Shown: positions 1 to 7,403, counted from the first letter of the stretch. The stretch: DNA of 12,946 nucleotides from an uncultured Haloferula sp. (GCA_946885645.1 CAMPGU010000102.1:1-12946); one strand, 5' to 3'. Numbers and translations are program-made. The notes: generated from the letters alone by a model not told the origin.

Positions 1-230
1 GTATCGCGGCGAACGAGGAGCGCTGCGGAGAGCTGATCGAGCTTTCGCTGTCCATGATCACCTCCCTCGTGCCGAAGATCGGCTATGACAAAGCGGCTGC
101 CATCGCCAAGGAATCCGTGGCAAGCGGGAGGACAGTGCGGGAGCTGTGCCTCGGTCGTCTGGAAGAACTCGGCATTTCCGTGGAAGAAGTCGCCGAAGCG
201 TTGAACCCCTCCGGAATGGCCGGAGGCTAG
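1..230 (+). CDS. fumC: Fumarate hydratase class II (fumarase C), C-terminal fragment
   Basis: Partial gene entering from the left edge, read in frame 3 (first complete codon at base 3), with about 75 residues and a TAG stop at 228-230. The visible part reads IAANEERCGELIELSLSM, then LVPKIGYDKAAAIAKES, then a tail ending LNPSGMAGG. This is the typical C-terminal domain of class II fumarase: the 'N-x-x-x-C ... S-L-x-M-x-T-x-L-x-P-x-I-G-Y-D-x-A-A-x-I-A-K' block followed by a small helical tail with an 'L-x-P-x-x-M' end. The enzyme interconverts fumarate and L-malate in the cytosolic TCA cycle as a homotetramer. The active-site loops (SSxMPxKxNxxxxE) lie upstream of the window and cannot be checked. 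Its stop codon overlaps the stop of the convergent SDR gene through a shared CTAG. Other members of the fumarase/aspartase superfamily (aspartate ammonia-lyase) have a similar tail and are the main alternative. Confidence 0.88.
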   Translation, partial: IAANEERCGELIELSLSMITSLVPKIGYDKAAAIAKESVASGRTVRELCLGRLEELGISVEEVAEALNPSGMAGG

Positions 231-1051
231 CGGGCGAATTTCCGCATCAGGCGTTGCTGGATCGGCAGGAGCACGAAAGGCACCCAGCGGGCGATGGCCC
301 AGAGCAGCTTTGCATTGGCGGGGAAGACAACAACCCGCTTTCCGCTGGCCACCCCTTTCAAGTAGCGCCTCGCCGCTTCGCCCGGGCTCATCATGGGTGC
401 CGGGAGGTCGCTGATCACTTCCTCGACATTGGCACCGACCACCCGGTCCTGCGTGAAAATGTTCGAATTCACGTAGCCCGGACAGACCACCGTGACCTTC
501 ACGCCGTGAGCCTTTGCCTCGGCGGCAAGCGAGGAGCTCATTCCGATCACCGCTTTTTTCGCCATCGTGTAGGCGGAAGCGGTTGCATAGCCGGTGACGC
601 CCGCCACGGAGCCGGTACTGACGATATGCCCGTGACCCTGCTTCACCATCACGGGATACACCTGCATGACCCCGTTCAGGACGCCCATCAGGTTGATGTC
701 CAGCAGCCACCGCCATCGATCGAAGGGAACCTTGTGAGCTTCGCCCAGAAGTGTGACGCCGGCGTTGTTGAAGAGGAAGTCGATCCTTCCGTCGGCCTCC
801 AGGCATGCGTTGAGCCAAAGTCCGTAATCGGCACGGTCGGTGACATCCAGCACCCGCGTGGCGAGGGTGCCGGAGCCGGCAGCCTCGGCGGCAAGGTCTG
901 CCAGACCGGTGGCATCGCGGTCGGCCGCATGGACCTTCGCCCCGCATTGGAGCAAATGAAGGGTGAGCGCCTTGCCGATGCCGGACCCGGCCCCGGTGAG
1001 CATCACCGTCTTGCCTTCGAATGCCTTTCGCGTGGAGGGGGGAAGATTCAT
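227..1051 (-). CDS. Short-chain dehydrogenase/reductase, second SDR of the fadL block
   Basis: Classical SDR of 274 residues that oxidises or reduces an unknown alcohol/carbonyl substrate with NAD(P)(H). Visible motifs are the Rossmann cofactor loop TGAGSGIG (residues 19-26), NNAG (95-98), catalytic Ser148 in IVSTGSVAG, Tyr161 and Lys165 (YxxxK), and PGY after strand 6 (191-193). An acidic D44-R45 pair after strand 2 is ambiguous for NAD versus NADP. The C-terminal tail 'KGVASGKRVVVFP...' followed by a hydrophobic, basic helix (about 247-274) suggests peripheral membrane contact. I start at ATG 1051 because it forms an ATGA overlap with the upstream SDR stop (1048-1050) and the homologous fold begins there. 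The reading frame stays open further upstream, but that stretch only overlaps the neighbouring SDR. The gene is likely translationally coupled as third gene after fadL and the first SDR. The two SDRs share their tail layout and look like diverged paralogues. The substrate cannot be told. Confidence 0.9.
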   Translation of the reverse strand: MNLPPSTRKAFEGKTVMLTGAGSGIGKALTLHLLQCGAKVHAADRDATGLADLAAEAAGSGTLATRVLDVTDRADYGLWLNACLEADGRIDFLFNNAGVTLLGEAHKVPFDRWRWLLDINLMGVLNGVMQVYPVMVKQGHGHIVSTGSVAGVTGYATASAYTMAKKAVIGMSSSLAAEAKAHGVKVTVVCPGYVNSNIFTQDRVVGANVEEVISDLPAPMMSPGEAARRYLKGVASGKRVVVFPANAKLLWAIARWVPFVLLPIQQRLMRKFAR

Positions 1052-1869
1052 GCCGAGAGTTCGCGGAAACGCTCCACCATCCGGTTGTGAATGGACCTTA
1101 CCAGCCAGGGGAAACGCGGGGCGACCCACGCCAGCAGCCGCGCATATCCGGGAAAAACGATCTCGGCCTTACCTCGGGCGATCCCTTTGAGCATGAGTTC
1201 CGCTGCCTCGGCGGGTTCGATCATCTTGAAGCCCATCTCGTCGATTTGCTGCAAGGTGCTGTCGAAATTGGAACGCCGGTAGATCGCGGAGCGATAGATG
1301 CCCGTGCGGACGTAGCCGGGGCTCGCCAGATGGACGGAGACGCCGTGGCCGGGTGCCTCGTATCGCAAGGTTCGGAAAAGGCCCAGCAGGCCCGCTTTCA
1401 TCGTCGCATAGGGCACCGAGGTGGGATAGCCGGAGTATCCGGCCAGGGAGGAGACCATCACGATCCGTCCGCGCCGTCTGGCTGCCATGGACTGATACGC
1501 CGCCTGCACCCACTGGGCATAGCTGAGGAGATCCGTGCGATAGATGAGGTCCCAATCTTCGGGAAGAATATCCTTCACCTCGCCGAAGATCGAAACGGCC
1601 GCGGCGAGGTAGAGTTCGTCCAAGCTCACCTCCCCGAGAAATTTCGCGAGGAACGCGGCGTTGCCTTCGATATCGGAGAGATCGAGCGGCAGCACTTCGG
1701 CGGCTCCGCCTTTCTCCTGTATCTCCCCCGCAAGCACACGGAGTTTGTCCTCGCTGCGCGCGACCAGCCAGAGGCGTTTGCCCGGGCCGGCGAGCTGACG
1801 GGCCAACTCCATGCCGATACCCGAGCTCGCGCCGGTGACGAGGATCTCCTTCACCGGGGACCCGCTCAT
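1048..1869 (-). CDS. Short-chain dehydrogenase/reductase with degenerate NNAG motif, first SDR of the fadL block
   Basis: SDR-family oxidoreductase of 273 residues. The cofactor loop TGASSGIG (12-19), a basic ARSEDKL stretch after strand 2 (37-43, favouring NADPH), catalytic Ser141 in VSSLAG, Tyr154 and Lys158 (spacing identical to the downstream SDR) and PGYV (184-187) are all present. The usual NNAG structural motif at the end of strand 4 is replaced by A-A-A-V in LYLAAAVSIFG (86-96). The catalytic residues remain, so activity is plausible but should not be assumed. A tail with 'GKAEIVFP' then a Trp/Pro-rich amphipathic helix parallels the downstream paralogue. The start is ATG 1869, whose A is the last base of the fadL TGA stop (TGATG, 1-base overlap). 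Its stop overlaps the next SDR start as ATGA. Both junctions point to strict coupling. The open frame continues upstream to 2049 but lies inside fadL. Substrate unknown; fatty acyl or sterol-like lipids are only an inference from the fadL partner. Confidence 0.9.
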   Translation of the reverse strand: MSGSPVKEILVTGASSGIGMELARQLAGPGKRLWLVARSEDKLRVLAGEIQEKGGAAEVLPLDLSDIEGNAAFLAKFLGEVSLDELYLAAAVSIFGEVKDILPEDWDLIYRTDLLSYAQWVQAAYQSMAARRRGRIVMVSSLAGYSGYPTSVPYATMKAGLLGLFRTLRYEAPGHGVSVHLASPGYVRTGIYRSAIYRRSNFDSTLQQIDEMGFKMIEPAEAAELMLKGIARGKAEIVFPGYARLLAWVAPRFPWLVRSIHNRMVERFRELSA

Positions 1870-3053
1870 CAGAAGCGATAGTTGCAGGAAACGCTCACCG
1901 AATGGTGCCGCGATTCGTATTTGCCGTTGGCCGTCTGGCCTGCCGCGGTCGGGACCGCTCCGCGGACATCGCGGTTCGAGTAGCCGAATTGATAGGCGAG
2001 GAACCAGCCCCAGTGCTCGCACTTGCGCCCGAAGCCCGCATTGAACCAATGGCGGTCGGCATCGGAGACGGCGGGATTGAAGAAGGTATCGGGTTGGGCG
2101 TTGCTATTGTAGTCGTAGCCCGCGGCGAAGGAGTATCCGTTTTCCATCGTGTAGCTGACGCCCGCTTCGTAGATGAACATCGACTTCCAATGGAAGGGCA
2201 CACCGGTCGCTCCACCCGGAAGCACCGGGGAGCGGAGCCAGAGGGCATTGAGGGAATCCCAATCCAGCCACTCGATGTTCGCTTCCAGGTTCCAGCCGGG
2301 CGCGGGGCGGTACGAGTAGCCGCCTCCGATGCGCATCGGGGTAACGAAATCCATCTCCGCGGAGGCGGAACCGAGGACGTTCGAATAGACCGTGCCGCTC
2401 AGATCCATCGAGGTGCTGCTGGTCGCAGTCAGACCGAAGGAGTGCTGCAGGTGGGGCTTCCATAGCAGGGAAACGGCACCGGCTACCGTGGTACCGTCGC
2501 CCTCGAAGCGGAGGTAATCGAGCGGCGCGGCCCCGAGTCCTTGCTCGAGCGTGAGATCGGCGTAATCCGCAGAGCCGGAAATGCCGACCGAAACGGTATC
2601 GGTCAGATCATACGCCAAAGCAGCGGAAGCGCGTGCATAGGCAAGGCGGGCTTCCGTAACGACGGTGCGGAAGGGCGAGCCCTGCCCCCATTCATTGCCC
2701 ATCCCGAAAGGACTGGTAAGCGCGAACCCCCAAGCCAGATCGTCGTAGATCGGTTGGCCGAAATAGATGCTCGGGGCCGCTTGCCACTCGGACTTGGCTT
2801 CAAAGGAGCGCCCGTTTTTCGTCACCTCGTTGCCGAGATTGATAGAGTAGATGTTGATCTGCGCCTCGGCTTCTTCCAGCTGCGTGAGGCCCGCCGGATT
2901 GTAGTGCACTGCCGCGGCACTATCGGCCGTGGCGATGAAAGCGTTTCCTTTCGCCGTGGCGAAAGCATCCTGGTTCGGGAGATAGTAGCCGGCTGCTCCG
3001 GCGAGGCCGGGAAAGGCGAGCGTGGCGAGAGCGGGGAAGGCGCGGAATTTCAT
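1869..3053 (-). CDS. FadL/OmpP1/TodX-family outer-membrane transport protein
   Basis: Predicted 394-residue outer-membrane beta-barrel of the FadL family, which lets long-chain fatty acids and other hydrophobic molecules cross the outer membrane. A signal peptide (about residues 1-20, cleavage near AGA-AG) is followed by the family N-terminal plug signature: GYYLPNQDAFATAKGNAF, then TADSAAAVHYNPAGLTQL with the near-invariant N-P-A-G (about 53-56). Further family-like stretches are the ASPFGMGNEW-type segment (here TSPFGMGNEWGQGSPF) and many alternating amphipathic strands. The protein ends in Phe (SVSCNYRF), the usual BAM recognition end of outer-membrane barrels. Length is slightly below E. 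coli FadL. It is first in a three-gene block: the TGA stop overlaps the ATG of an SDR by one base. A sigma70-like promoter and an 18-base palindrome lie just upstream, and an AraC-type regulator gene precedes it on the same strand. The specific cargo cannot be read from the sequence. Confidence 0.9.
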   Translation of the reverse strand: MKFRAFPALATLAFPGLAGAAGYYLPNQDAFATAKGNAFIATADSAAAVHYNPAGLTQLEEAEAQINIYSINLGNEVTKNGRSFEAKSEWQAAPSIYFGQPIYDDLAWGFALTSPFGMGNEWGQGSPFRTVVTEARLAYARASAALAYDLTDTVSVGISGSADYADLTLEQGLGAAPLDYLRFEGDGTTVAGAVSLLWKPHLQHSFGLTATSSTSMDLSGTVYSNVLGSASAEMDFVTPMRIGGGYSYRPAPGWNLEANIEWLDWDSLNALWLRSPVLPGGATGVPFHWKSMFIYEAGVSYTMENGYSFAAGYDYNSNAQPDTFFNPAVSDADRHWFNAGFGRKCEHWGWFLAYQFGYSNRDVRGAVPTAAGQTANGKYESRHHSVSVSCNYRF

Positions 3054-3167
3054 CGGGCGGAAGCAGCAGGTTTTATTAGCCAGATCTGGATAATCAATGC
3101 AGGTAAACTTGTCAGTCCGAAAAATCGCCAGCGGTCCGACAAGGGAAGAAGCTGTTCCGGACGGGCT
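3054..3167 (-). promoter_or_regulatory. fadL upstream region with putative sigma70-like promoter
   Basis: This 114-base gap separates the AraC-type regulator stop from the fadL start and is visibly more AT-rich than the flanking genes. On the minus strand I see CTGACA (3115-3110) as a -35 with 5 of 6 consensus bases, a 17-base spacer, and TATCCA (3092-3087) as a weak -10. The -10 lies inside the palindrome 3076-3093. It probably drives fadL-SDR-SDR independently of the upstream signalling genes. No clear rho-independent terminator follows the regulator gene, so read-through from upstream remains possible. Confidence 0.45.
3076..3093. promoter_or_regulatory. 18-base interrupted palindrome, putative operator over the fadL -10
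   Basis: On the plus strand the site reads TTAgCCAGATCTGGaTAA: a perfect 10-base core palindrome (CCAGATCTGG, 3080-3089), one mismatched pair, then a matching TTA/TAA pair. It overlaps the proposed -10 of fadL, the position expected for a repressor operator. A dimeric TetR/GntR/MarR-type protein would suit this symmetry. The neighbouring AraC-type regulator would more usually bind direct repeats, so the cognate factor is not identified. Confidence 0.45.
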
Positions 3168-3560
3168 TCAGTCCATGCGGCGATTACGCTCCGCATCCTG
3201 ACGCCGTTGGAAATCCGTGGGGCTCACTTCGTAGAAATTCTGGAATTCCCGGCTGAAGTCCTTCGTGGAAGGAAAGCCCAGCTCCCCGGCGGCTTCCTTG
3301 ATCGGGAGGCCTTCGAGCAAAAGCTGGCGCGCCTGCACCATCCGTTCCTTTCTCAGCCAATCCTTCGGGCTGATCCCGAGGGAGTCGTTGAAGGTACGGT
3401 GGAACTGCCTGTCGGAGAGATGGAATAGCTCGCACATCCGGCTGACCTTGAAGCCGGTTTCCCGGGCGATGGGCCCCAAAGGCAGCGGTTCCTGTTCCCG
3501 CGAGCGGATAGCAACCACCCGCCCGTTGCGGTAAGCGATCTGAAGTTCTGGACGTTTCAT
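3168..3560 (-). CDS. Small AraC-family DNA-binding regulator without a sensor domain
   Basis: A 130-residue protein made up almost entirely of one AraC-type double helix-turn-helix domain. The first HTH is about residues 28-62 (LGPIARETGFKVSRMCELFHLSDRQFHRTF). The second is about 85-120 (LPIKEAAGELGFPSTKDFSREFQNFYEVSPTDFQRR), with the hallmark 'I-x-E-A-A-x-x-L-G-F' and the 'F-S-R-E-F-x-x-x-Y-x-x-S-P-x-x-F-x-R' signature. The usual N-terminal cupin or other ligand domain is missing: only about 25 residues precede the first HTH. I prefer ATG 3560, but a TTG at 3620 preceded by AAGGA would add 20 residues; neither has an ideal ribosome site. The gene follows the response regulator on the same strand (22 to 82 bases, depending on start) and precedes fadL. 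With no sensing domain of its own, it may be governed at the expression level or by partner proteins. It is a natural candidate for the transcriptional output of the adjacent signalling operon, but that is inference. Confidence 0.85.
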   Translation of the reverse strand: MKRPELQIAYRNGRVVAIRSREQEPLPLGPIARETGFKVSRMCELFHLSDRQFHRTFNDSLGISPKDWLRKERMVQARQLLLEGLPIKEAAGELGFPSTKDFSREFQNFYEVSPTDFQRRQDAERNRRMD

Positions 3561-3642
3561 CTGGGGCCTGACGACGGTCAAACGGGGGGCTGGTAGAGCG
3601 CTCCGGGAAAAGAGCAACAATCCTTAAATGGATTTACGCCGA

Positions 3643-4686
3643 CTAGAGAAGCCCCAATGCGGACGAAATCAGCAAATCGTCATCAAACAGCCAACGGGCG
3701 ACATCGGCCCCCGGCGAGGCCTCCGCGGCAGCACCTCCCGGCCGCACCTGGATCGACAAGGTTTCCGACCGATTGCGGGTGACGGATGCTCCCGCATCGT
3801 AAATTCCCATGAGGGCTGCGAGCACCGGAACCGCTTCTTCCCCGCCCCTCCCGCTGACGCCCAGCAATCCGGCCAAAAGGCGCGGAAAAGGATCGGTGGC
3901 GGAGGTAAGGATGATATCCTCTCCCTGTTGGGACACGTCCAGGCTCTCCCCTGCCGGGAGCGACTTCACCAGGGCTGCCACACGTTCGCCCACGCCGGCA
4001 CCGGAGAAGCCTGCCTTCAGCGAGCCCTCCAGCAGGCCGGCCAAATGCTTCTGGCCTTCGTGGACCTTCCGCCACGAGTCCACGCCCGCATCCATGACCC
4101 CGGTGCGCCCGCCTGCCGCGGATCCGAAGGCACCCAAACGGACGAAAGAACCCACGGCCTCGGGCGCATGCTTCATCTGCAATCCCGCGACCACCGGCAC
4201 CAGAGCGAAAGCACCGAGCCGCGAAGAGTAGATCACATTTCCCAGCGCCTGGAGCTTGGCACCCATGAGGCTGTTGAGATCCCGCTTCACGATGAAGAAC
4301 TCCATCGCCCGGCGGAGGGTGACTTCGAACTCGCTCACCTCCCATGGCTTGGTGATGTAACGGTAGATGCCGCCCTTGTTCACCGAGCCGATCGCCGCAT
4401 CCAGATCCGAATAGGCGGTGGAGAGGATTTTCACCACGTCCGGATATTGATCCGAAATCTTCGAAAGGAAGCCCACGCCCGTTTCATTTGGCATGCGCTG
4501 GTCGGTCACGATGATGCCGATTTCCGCCGCATGAGCACGGAAGACGGAAAGAGCTTCCACACCATCCGATGCCTCCAGAATGCGGAAGATCTCGCCGTAG
4601 AGCCGGCGGAAGTACTTTCGCGTCTTCTCTTCGTCGTCCACGAAGAGTACGGCGTAGCGTTGGTAGTCGTAGTTGAGGTCGCTCAT
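3643..4686 (-). CDS. PhcQ-like response regulator: receiver plus degenerate transmitter-like C-terminal domain
   Basis: A 347-residue protein. Residues 10-130 are a complete CheY-like receiver: acidic D17-D18, phospho-acceptor Asp62 in IVTDQRMP, Thr90 in ILSTAYSD and Lys113-Pro114 in YITKPW. The TDQRMP...TKPW style is common in receivers attached to non-DNA-binding outputs. There is no HTH. The C-terminal half (about 140-320) resembles a histidine-kinase transmitter in outline only. 'KLQALGNVIYSSRLGAFALV' (144-163) sits where 'LxALGxxxxGxxHExNNP' would be but has no His, and the end 'LAALMGIYDAGASVTRNRSETLSIQVR' mimics the last helix and strand of an ATPase domain without N, G1 or G2 boxes. 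The start ATG 4686 overlaps the kinase stop as ATGA. It occupies the phcQ position of a phcB-phcS-phcR-phcQ order, so I infer that it relays or modulates the kinase output by protein contact. Family assignment beyond the receiver is tentative. Confidence 0.85.
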   Translation of the reverse strand: MSDLNYDYQRYAVLFVDDEEKTRKYFRRLYGEIFRILEASDGVEALSVFRAHAAEIGIIVTDQRMPNETGVGFLSKISDQYPDVVKILSTAYSDLDAAIGSVNKGGIYRYITKPWEVSEFEVTLRRAMEFFIVKRDLNSLMGAKLQALGNVIYSSRLGAFALVPVVAGLQMKHAPEAVGSFVRLGAFGSAAGGRTGVMDAGVDSWRKVHEGQKHLAGLLEGSLKAGFSGAGVGERVAALVKSLPAGESLDVSQQGEDIILTSATDPFPRLLAGLLGVSGRGGEEAVPVLAALMGIYDAGASVTRNRSETLSIQVRPGGAAAEASPGADVARWLFDDDLLISSALGLL

Positions 4687-7403
4687 GGTAGGGAGTCGCT
4701 GGGGTCGGAGTCGGTGGCTTCCTCCTCCTCTTCCCAGGATGCATCGGGATCGGGAGGCGGAAAAAAGATGGTGAAACAAGTGAATTCGCCGGCGCGGGTA
4801 TCCACTTCGATATGGGCACGGTGGCGCCCGAGGATCTGGTGGGTGATGCTCAGGCCGAGACCCATGCCCTTGCCCACATCCTTGGAGGTAAAGAAAGGAT
4901 CGTAGATCTTGCCGAGGATTTCCTTGGGTATGCCGTTGCCGTTATCCCACACGGTGACCTCCCAGCCGCCGGCTGCGGCGCGCACGCCGATGTCGATCCG
5001 GCCCGGCTCCCCGCCTTTCTCCTCCATCCGCTGGCCGATTGCATCCACGGCATTCTGGAAGAGATTCACGAACACCTGCACGAGCTGGTTGCTATTGCCC
5101 GTGATGAGCGCTTTTTCGGGTCCCTTGATGTCGAAAGCGACCTTCTCGCCCAACTGGTGGCTGACGAGCCGGCGCGACCGCTCGATCACCTCCACGAGAT
5201 CGGCTTCGCCACCCACCCGGTTGTCATCGCGGGTGAACTGCCGCAGGTCCGCGACAATCTGAGCGACCCGCTCGACGCCCTCGCTGATGTCCCCGACGAT
5301 TTCCTCGTAATCGGCGTGGTCGTCCTCGGGAAGAGAGCGCTTGAACGAGCGGAGCGCGTGAAGCCCGGCGCGGGAGTAGTTGAGGGGATTATTGATCTCG
5401 TGGATAATTCCCGCGCTCATCTGGCCGAGGCCCGAAAGCTTCTCATTCCTGACCAGCAGCACCTCGTTGTCCTTCAGCTTCTCCATCGCGGCGGCAAGGT
5501 CGCGGTTAAGCTCGGCCAATTCATGGCGGATGGCGGCCATCGCAAGCTGGTTGCGGAGGCGCAAGACCAGCTCCGTGCCGGAAAAAGGCTTCGTCAGGAA
5601 ATCGCTGGCACCCGCGTCCAGCGCCTGGAGCTTCGTCTGCTCGTCCGCTCGGGCGGTGAGCATGATCACCGGCATTTCGCGGGTGGAATGGTAGCTGCGG
5701 ATCGCCTTGCAGACCTCCACGCCGTCCATCTCCGGCATCATGTGATCGATCAGGGCCAGGGCAGGCAGATGCTGCTTGGCCAAGGCGAGTGCTTCCGCGC
5801 CGTCCCGCGCCTCGATCACCTCGACGTCCTCCAACTGCATCACGAGGTACCGGCGCATGTCCGGCTCATCGTCGGCCACAAGCACCAGAGGACGGCTGCC
5901 GGGGCCATGACGACCGATTCCACGGGCAGGGATAGCGGCGTCGGCGTGATCCGCCGGACGTGCGACCGAGAGGGCGGCGCGGCGGTGGAGCTCCTCGATA
6001 TGCTTCCCGGACCGGCCTTCGGACGCCTCCTCATCCCCGCCGGAGATGCTTTCGGCAGCCCGCTCCACGGGAATCTCCACGGTGAAACGGGTCCCCACTC
6101 CGATCGTGCTGTCGGCGTCGATGGTCCCGCTCATCATCTCGACCAGGCTTCTCACCAGCGCGAGGCCGATTCCCGCGCCTTGGAATTTCCGGGTGGAGGA
6201 GGAATCAACCTGCCAGAATCGCTCGAAAATCCGGGGCAAGACCTCGTTGGAAATCCCCACGCCCGTATCCGCCACCGAGAGCGCCAGGCGATCGCCGGTA
6301 AGCACCGCGTCCACCTCGATGCGCCCGCCGGACGGGGTGAACTTGATCGCATTGATCGTGAGGTTGAGCAGGATCTTTTCGATCTTGTCCCGGTCGAGCA
6401 TCAGCGCGGAGTCCACCCCCGACACCTTCCACTCCAGCGCGACACCGTCCTGATCTGCCAGGTGCCGCATCGAGTGCATCAGCCCGTCCAGCATGTCGCC
6501 GAGGTGGGTCGGCTGAAGCTTCAGATCGGCATGGCCGGTATCGAAGCGCACCAGATCGAGCAGGTCGTCGATCAGCTTGAGAAGGCGCAGGCCGTTGTGC
6601 TCGGTCATCGCGAGCATGTCGCGGACGTCTTTCTGCGGAGAGGTCTTGAAACGCTCCGCGAGACGCTCCGTGAGGCCGATCATCACCGTCAGCGGAGTCC
6701 GGAGCTCGTGGCTGATGTTGGCGAAAAACCGCGTCTTCGCCTCGTCGAGCTCGCTCAACTGGCGGTTCTGCGTCTCCAATTGCTCGCGCGCATCCTCCAC
6801 TTCTTTGCGCAGGCTGAATTCGCGGAAACGCAGGCGCTCGTAAAAGTAGCTGCCTGCCAGTACGAAAACAGCGGTAACGAAGAGGAAATAGGCGTTATTG
6901 AAAAAGAGCCGGTGCTCGGTATGTCCTTCCGAAAAAGCGACCGCCACGAAATAGGTGACGATGCACATGAGGATCATCGCCACGGAATTCCAGAACGACC
7001 AGCGCAGGAGCAGCGCCATGCCCAGGAAAACGAGGTTCAGTCCGGCGTAATACACCGAGTTCCCCCCGCCCGTCTTCATGATCATCCAGCAGATCCCCAG
7101 GGTCGGGAGAAGAGGCACCCCTTGGGCGATCCAGTTTCGCGAGCCTTCCCGGCTGAGGTATCCCAGCGCCCAAAAGATAACGCACAGCAGGATCGTGACG
7201 ATCGCCCGGATGAAAAGGAAGTGCCACGCCTTCTCGGGAAAAACCATCCAGTCCAGCGTCGTTCCCGCGAGCATGAAGAGCGCGGCGAGCGCGGCGGCAC
7301 GACGGGCGTTGTCCACCGACACGCCATGTTCGTAGCGTTCGAACGCGTGCTTCAACTCGGCTTCTTCGGCCGCGGTGAATGGAACTGACGCGGCTTCAGC
7401 CAT
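4683..7403 (-). CDS. Hybrid sensor histidine kinase, PhcS-PhcR-like fusion (6TM-HK-REC-HK)
   Basis: Inner-membrane kinase of 906 residues with two transmitter modules. About six membrane segments (near 35-55, 62-83, 95-110, 120-135, 140-158, 171-188) lack a large periplasmic domain, as in receptors for hydrophobic signals. A coiled coil (195-222) leads to HisKA with His232 in FANISHELRTPL, then an ATPase domain with the N box LNLTINAIKFTP (345-356), DTGVG (379-383), RIFERFWQ (391-398) and GAGIGLAL (409-416). After a linker comes a receiver with D511-D512, phospho-acceptor Asp553, Thr583 and Lys605. A second transmitter follows: His668 in GIIHEINNPLN, N box VNLFQNAVDAI (779-789), DNGNGIP (820-826) and GKGMGLGLS (844-852). 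The protein ends in an acidic tail (890-904). All catalytic boxes look intact. It looks like a fusion of PhcS (membrane kinase) and PhcR (receiver plus kinase). The start ATG 7403 overlaps the methyltransferase stop by 8 bases and the stop overlaps the response regulator start by 4. The ligand is inferred, not shown. Confidence 0.92.
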   Translation of the reverse strand: MAEAASVPFTAAEEAELKHAFERYEHGVSVDNARRAAALAALFMLAGTTLDWMVFPEKAWHFLFIRAIVTILLCVIFWALGYLSREGSRNWIAQGVPLLPTLGICWMIMKTGGGNSVYYAGLNLVFLGMALLLRWSFWNSVAMILMCIVTYFVAVAFSEGHTEHRLFFNNAYFLFVTAVFVLAGSYFYERLRFREFSLRKEVEDAREQLETQNRQLSELDEAKTRFFANISHELRTPLTVMIGLTERLAERFKTSPQKDVRDMLAMTEHNGLRLLKLIDDLLDLVRFDTGHADLKLQPTHLGDMLDGLMHSMRHLADQDGVALEWKVSGVDSALMLDRDKIEKILLNLTINAIKFTPSGGRIEVDAVLTGDRLALSVADTGVGISNEVLPRIFERFWQVDSSSTRKFQGAGIGLALVRSLVEMMSGTIDADSTIGVGTRFTVEIPVERAAESISGGDEEASEGRSGKHIEELHRRAALSVARPADHADAAIPARGIGRHGPGSRPLVLVADDEPDMRRYLVMQLEDVEVIEARDGAEALALAKQHLPALALIDHMMPEMDGVEVCKAIRSYHSTREMPVIMLTARADEQTKLQALDAGASDFLTKPFSGTELVLRLRNQLAMAAIRHELAELNRDLAAAMEKLKDNEVLLVRNEKLSGLGQMSAGIIHEINNPLNYSRAGLHALRSFKRSLPEDDHADYEEIVGDISEGVERVAQIVADLRQFTRDDNRVGGEADLVEVIERSRRLVSHQLGEKVAFDIKGPEKALITGNSNQLVQVFVNLFQNAVDAIGQRMEEKGGEPGRIDIGVRAAAGGWEVTVWDNGNGIPKEILGKIYDPFFTSKDVGKGMGLGLSITHQILGRHRAHIEVDTRAGEFTCFTIFFPPPDPDASWEEEEEATDSDPSDSLP

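Noticed and set aside
1052..1129. N-terminal extension of the second SDR to 1129
   Set aside because: The added residues look like a frame shadow of the upstream SDR, and ATG 1051 forms a classic ATGA overlap.
1870..2049. N-terminal extension of the first SDR to 2049
   Set aside because: It runs inside fadL in another frame; ATG 1869 overlaps the fadL stop and directly precedes the Rossmann strand.
4687..4779. N-terminal extension of the response regulator to 4779
   Set aside because: Arg/Ser-rich shadow of the kinase C-terminus; the receiver starts normally from ATG 4686.
3628..4905. 425-codon plus-strand open frame over the response regulator
   Set aside because: Antisense to a clear receiver protein, no motifs and low-complexity composition.
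4812..7388. 858-codon open frame on the plus strand, antisense to the hybrid kinase
   Set aside because: It lies wholly within a gene with intact kinase and receiver motifs on the other strand; its product is rich in His, Arg, Gly and Glu without any recognisable domain. Such long shadows are usual in GC-rich DNA.
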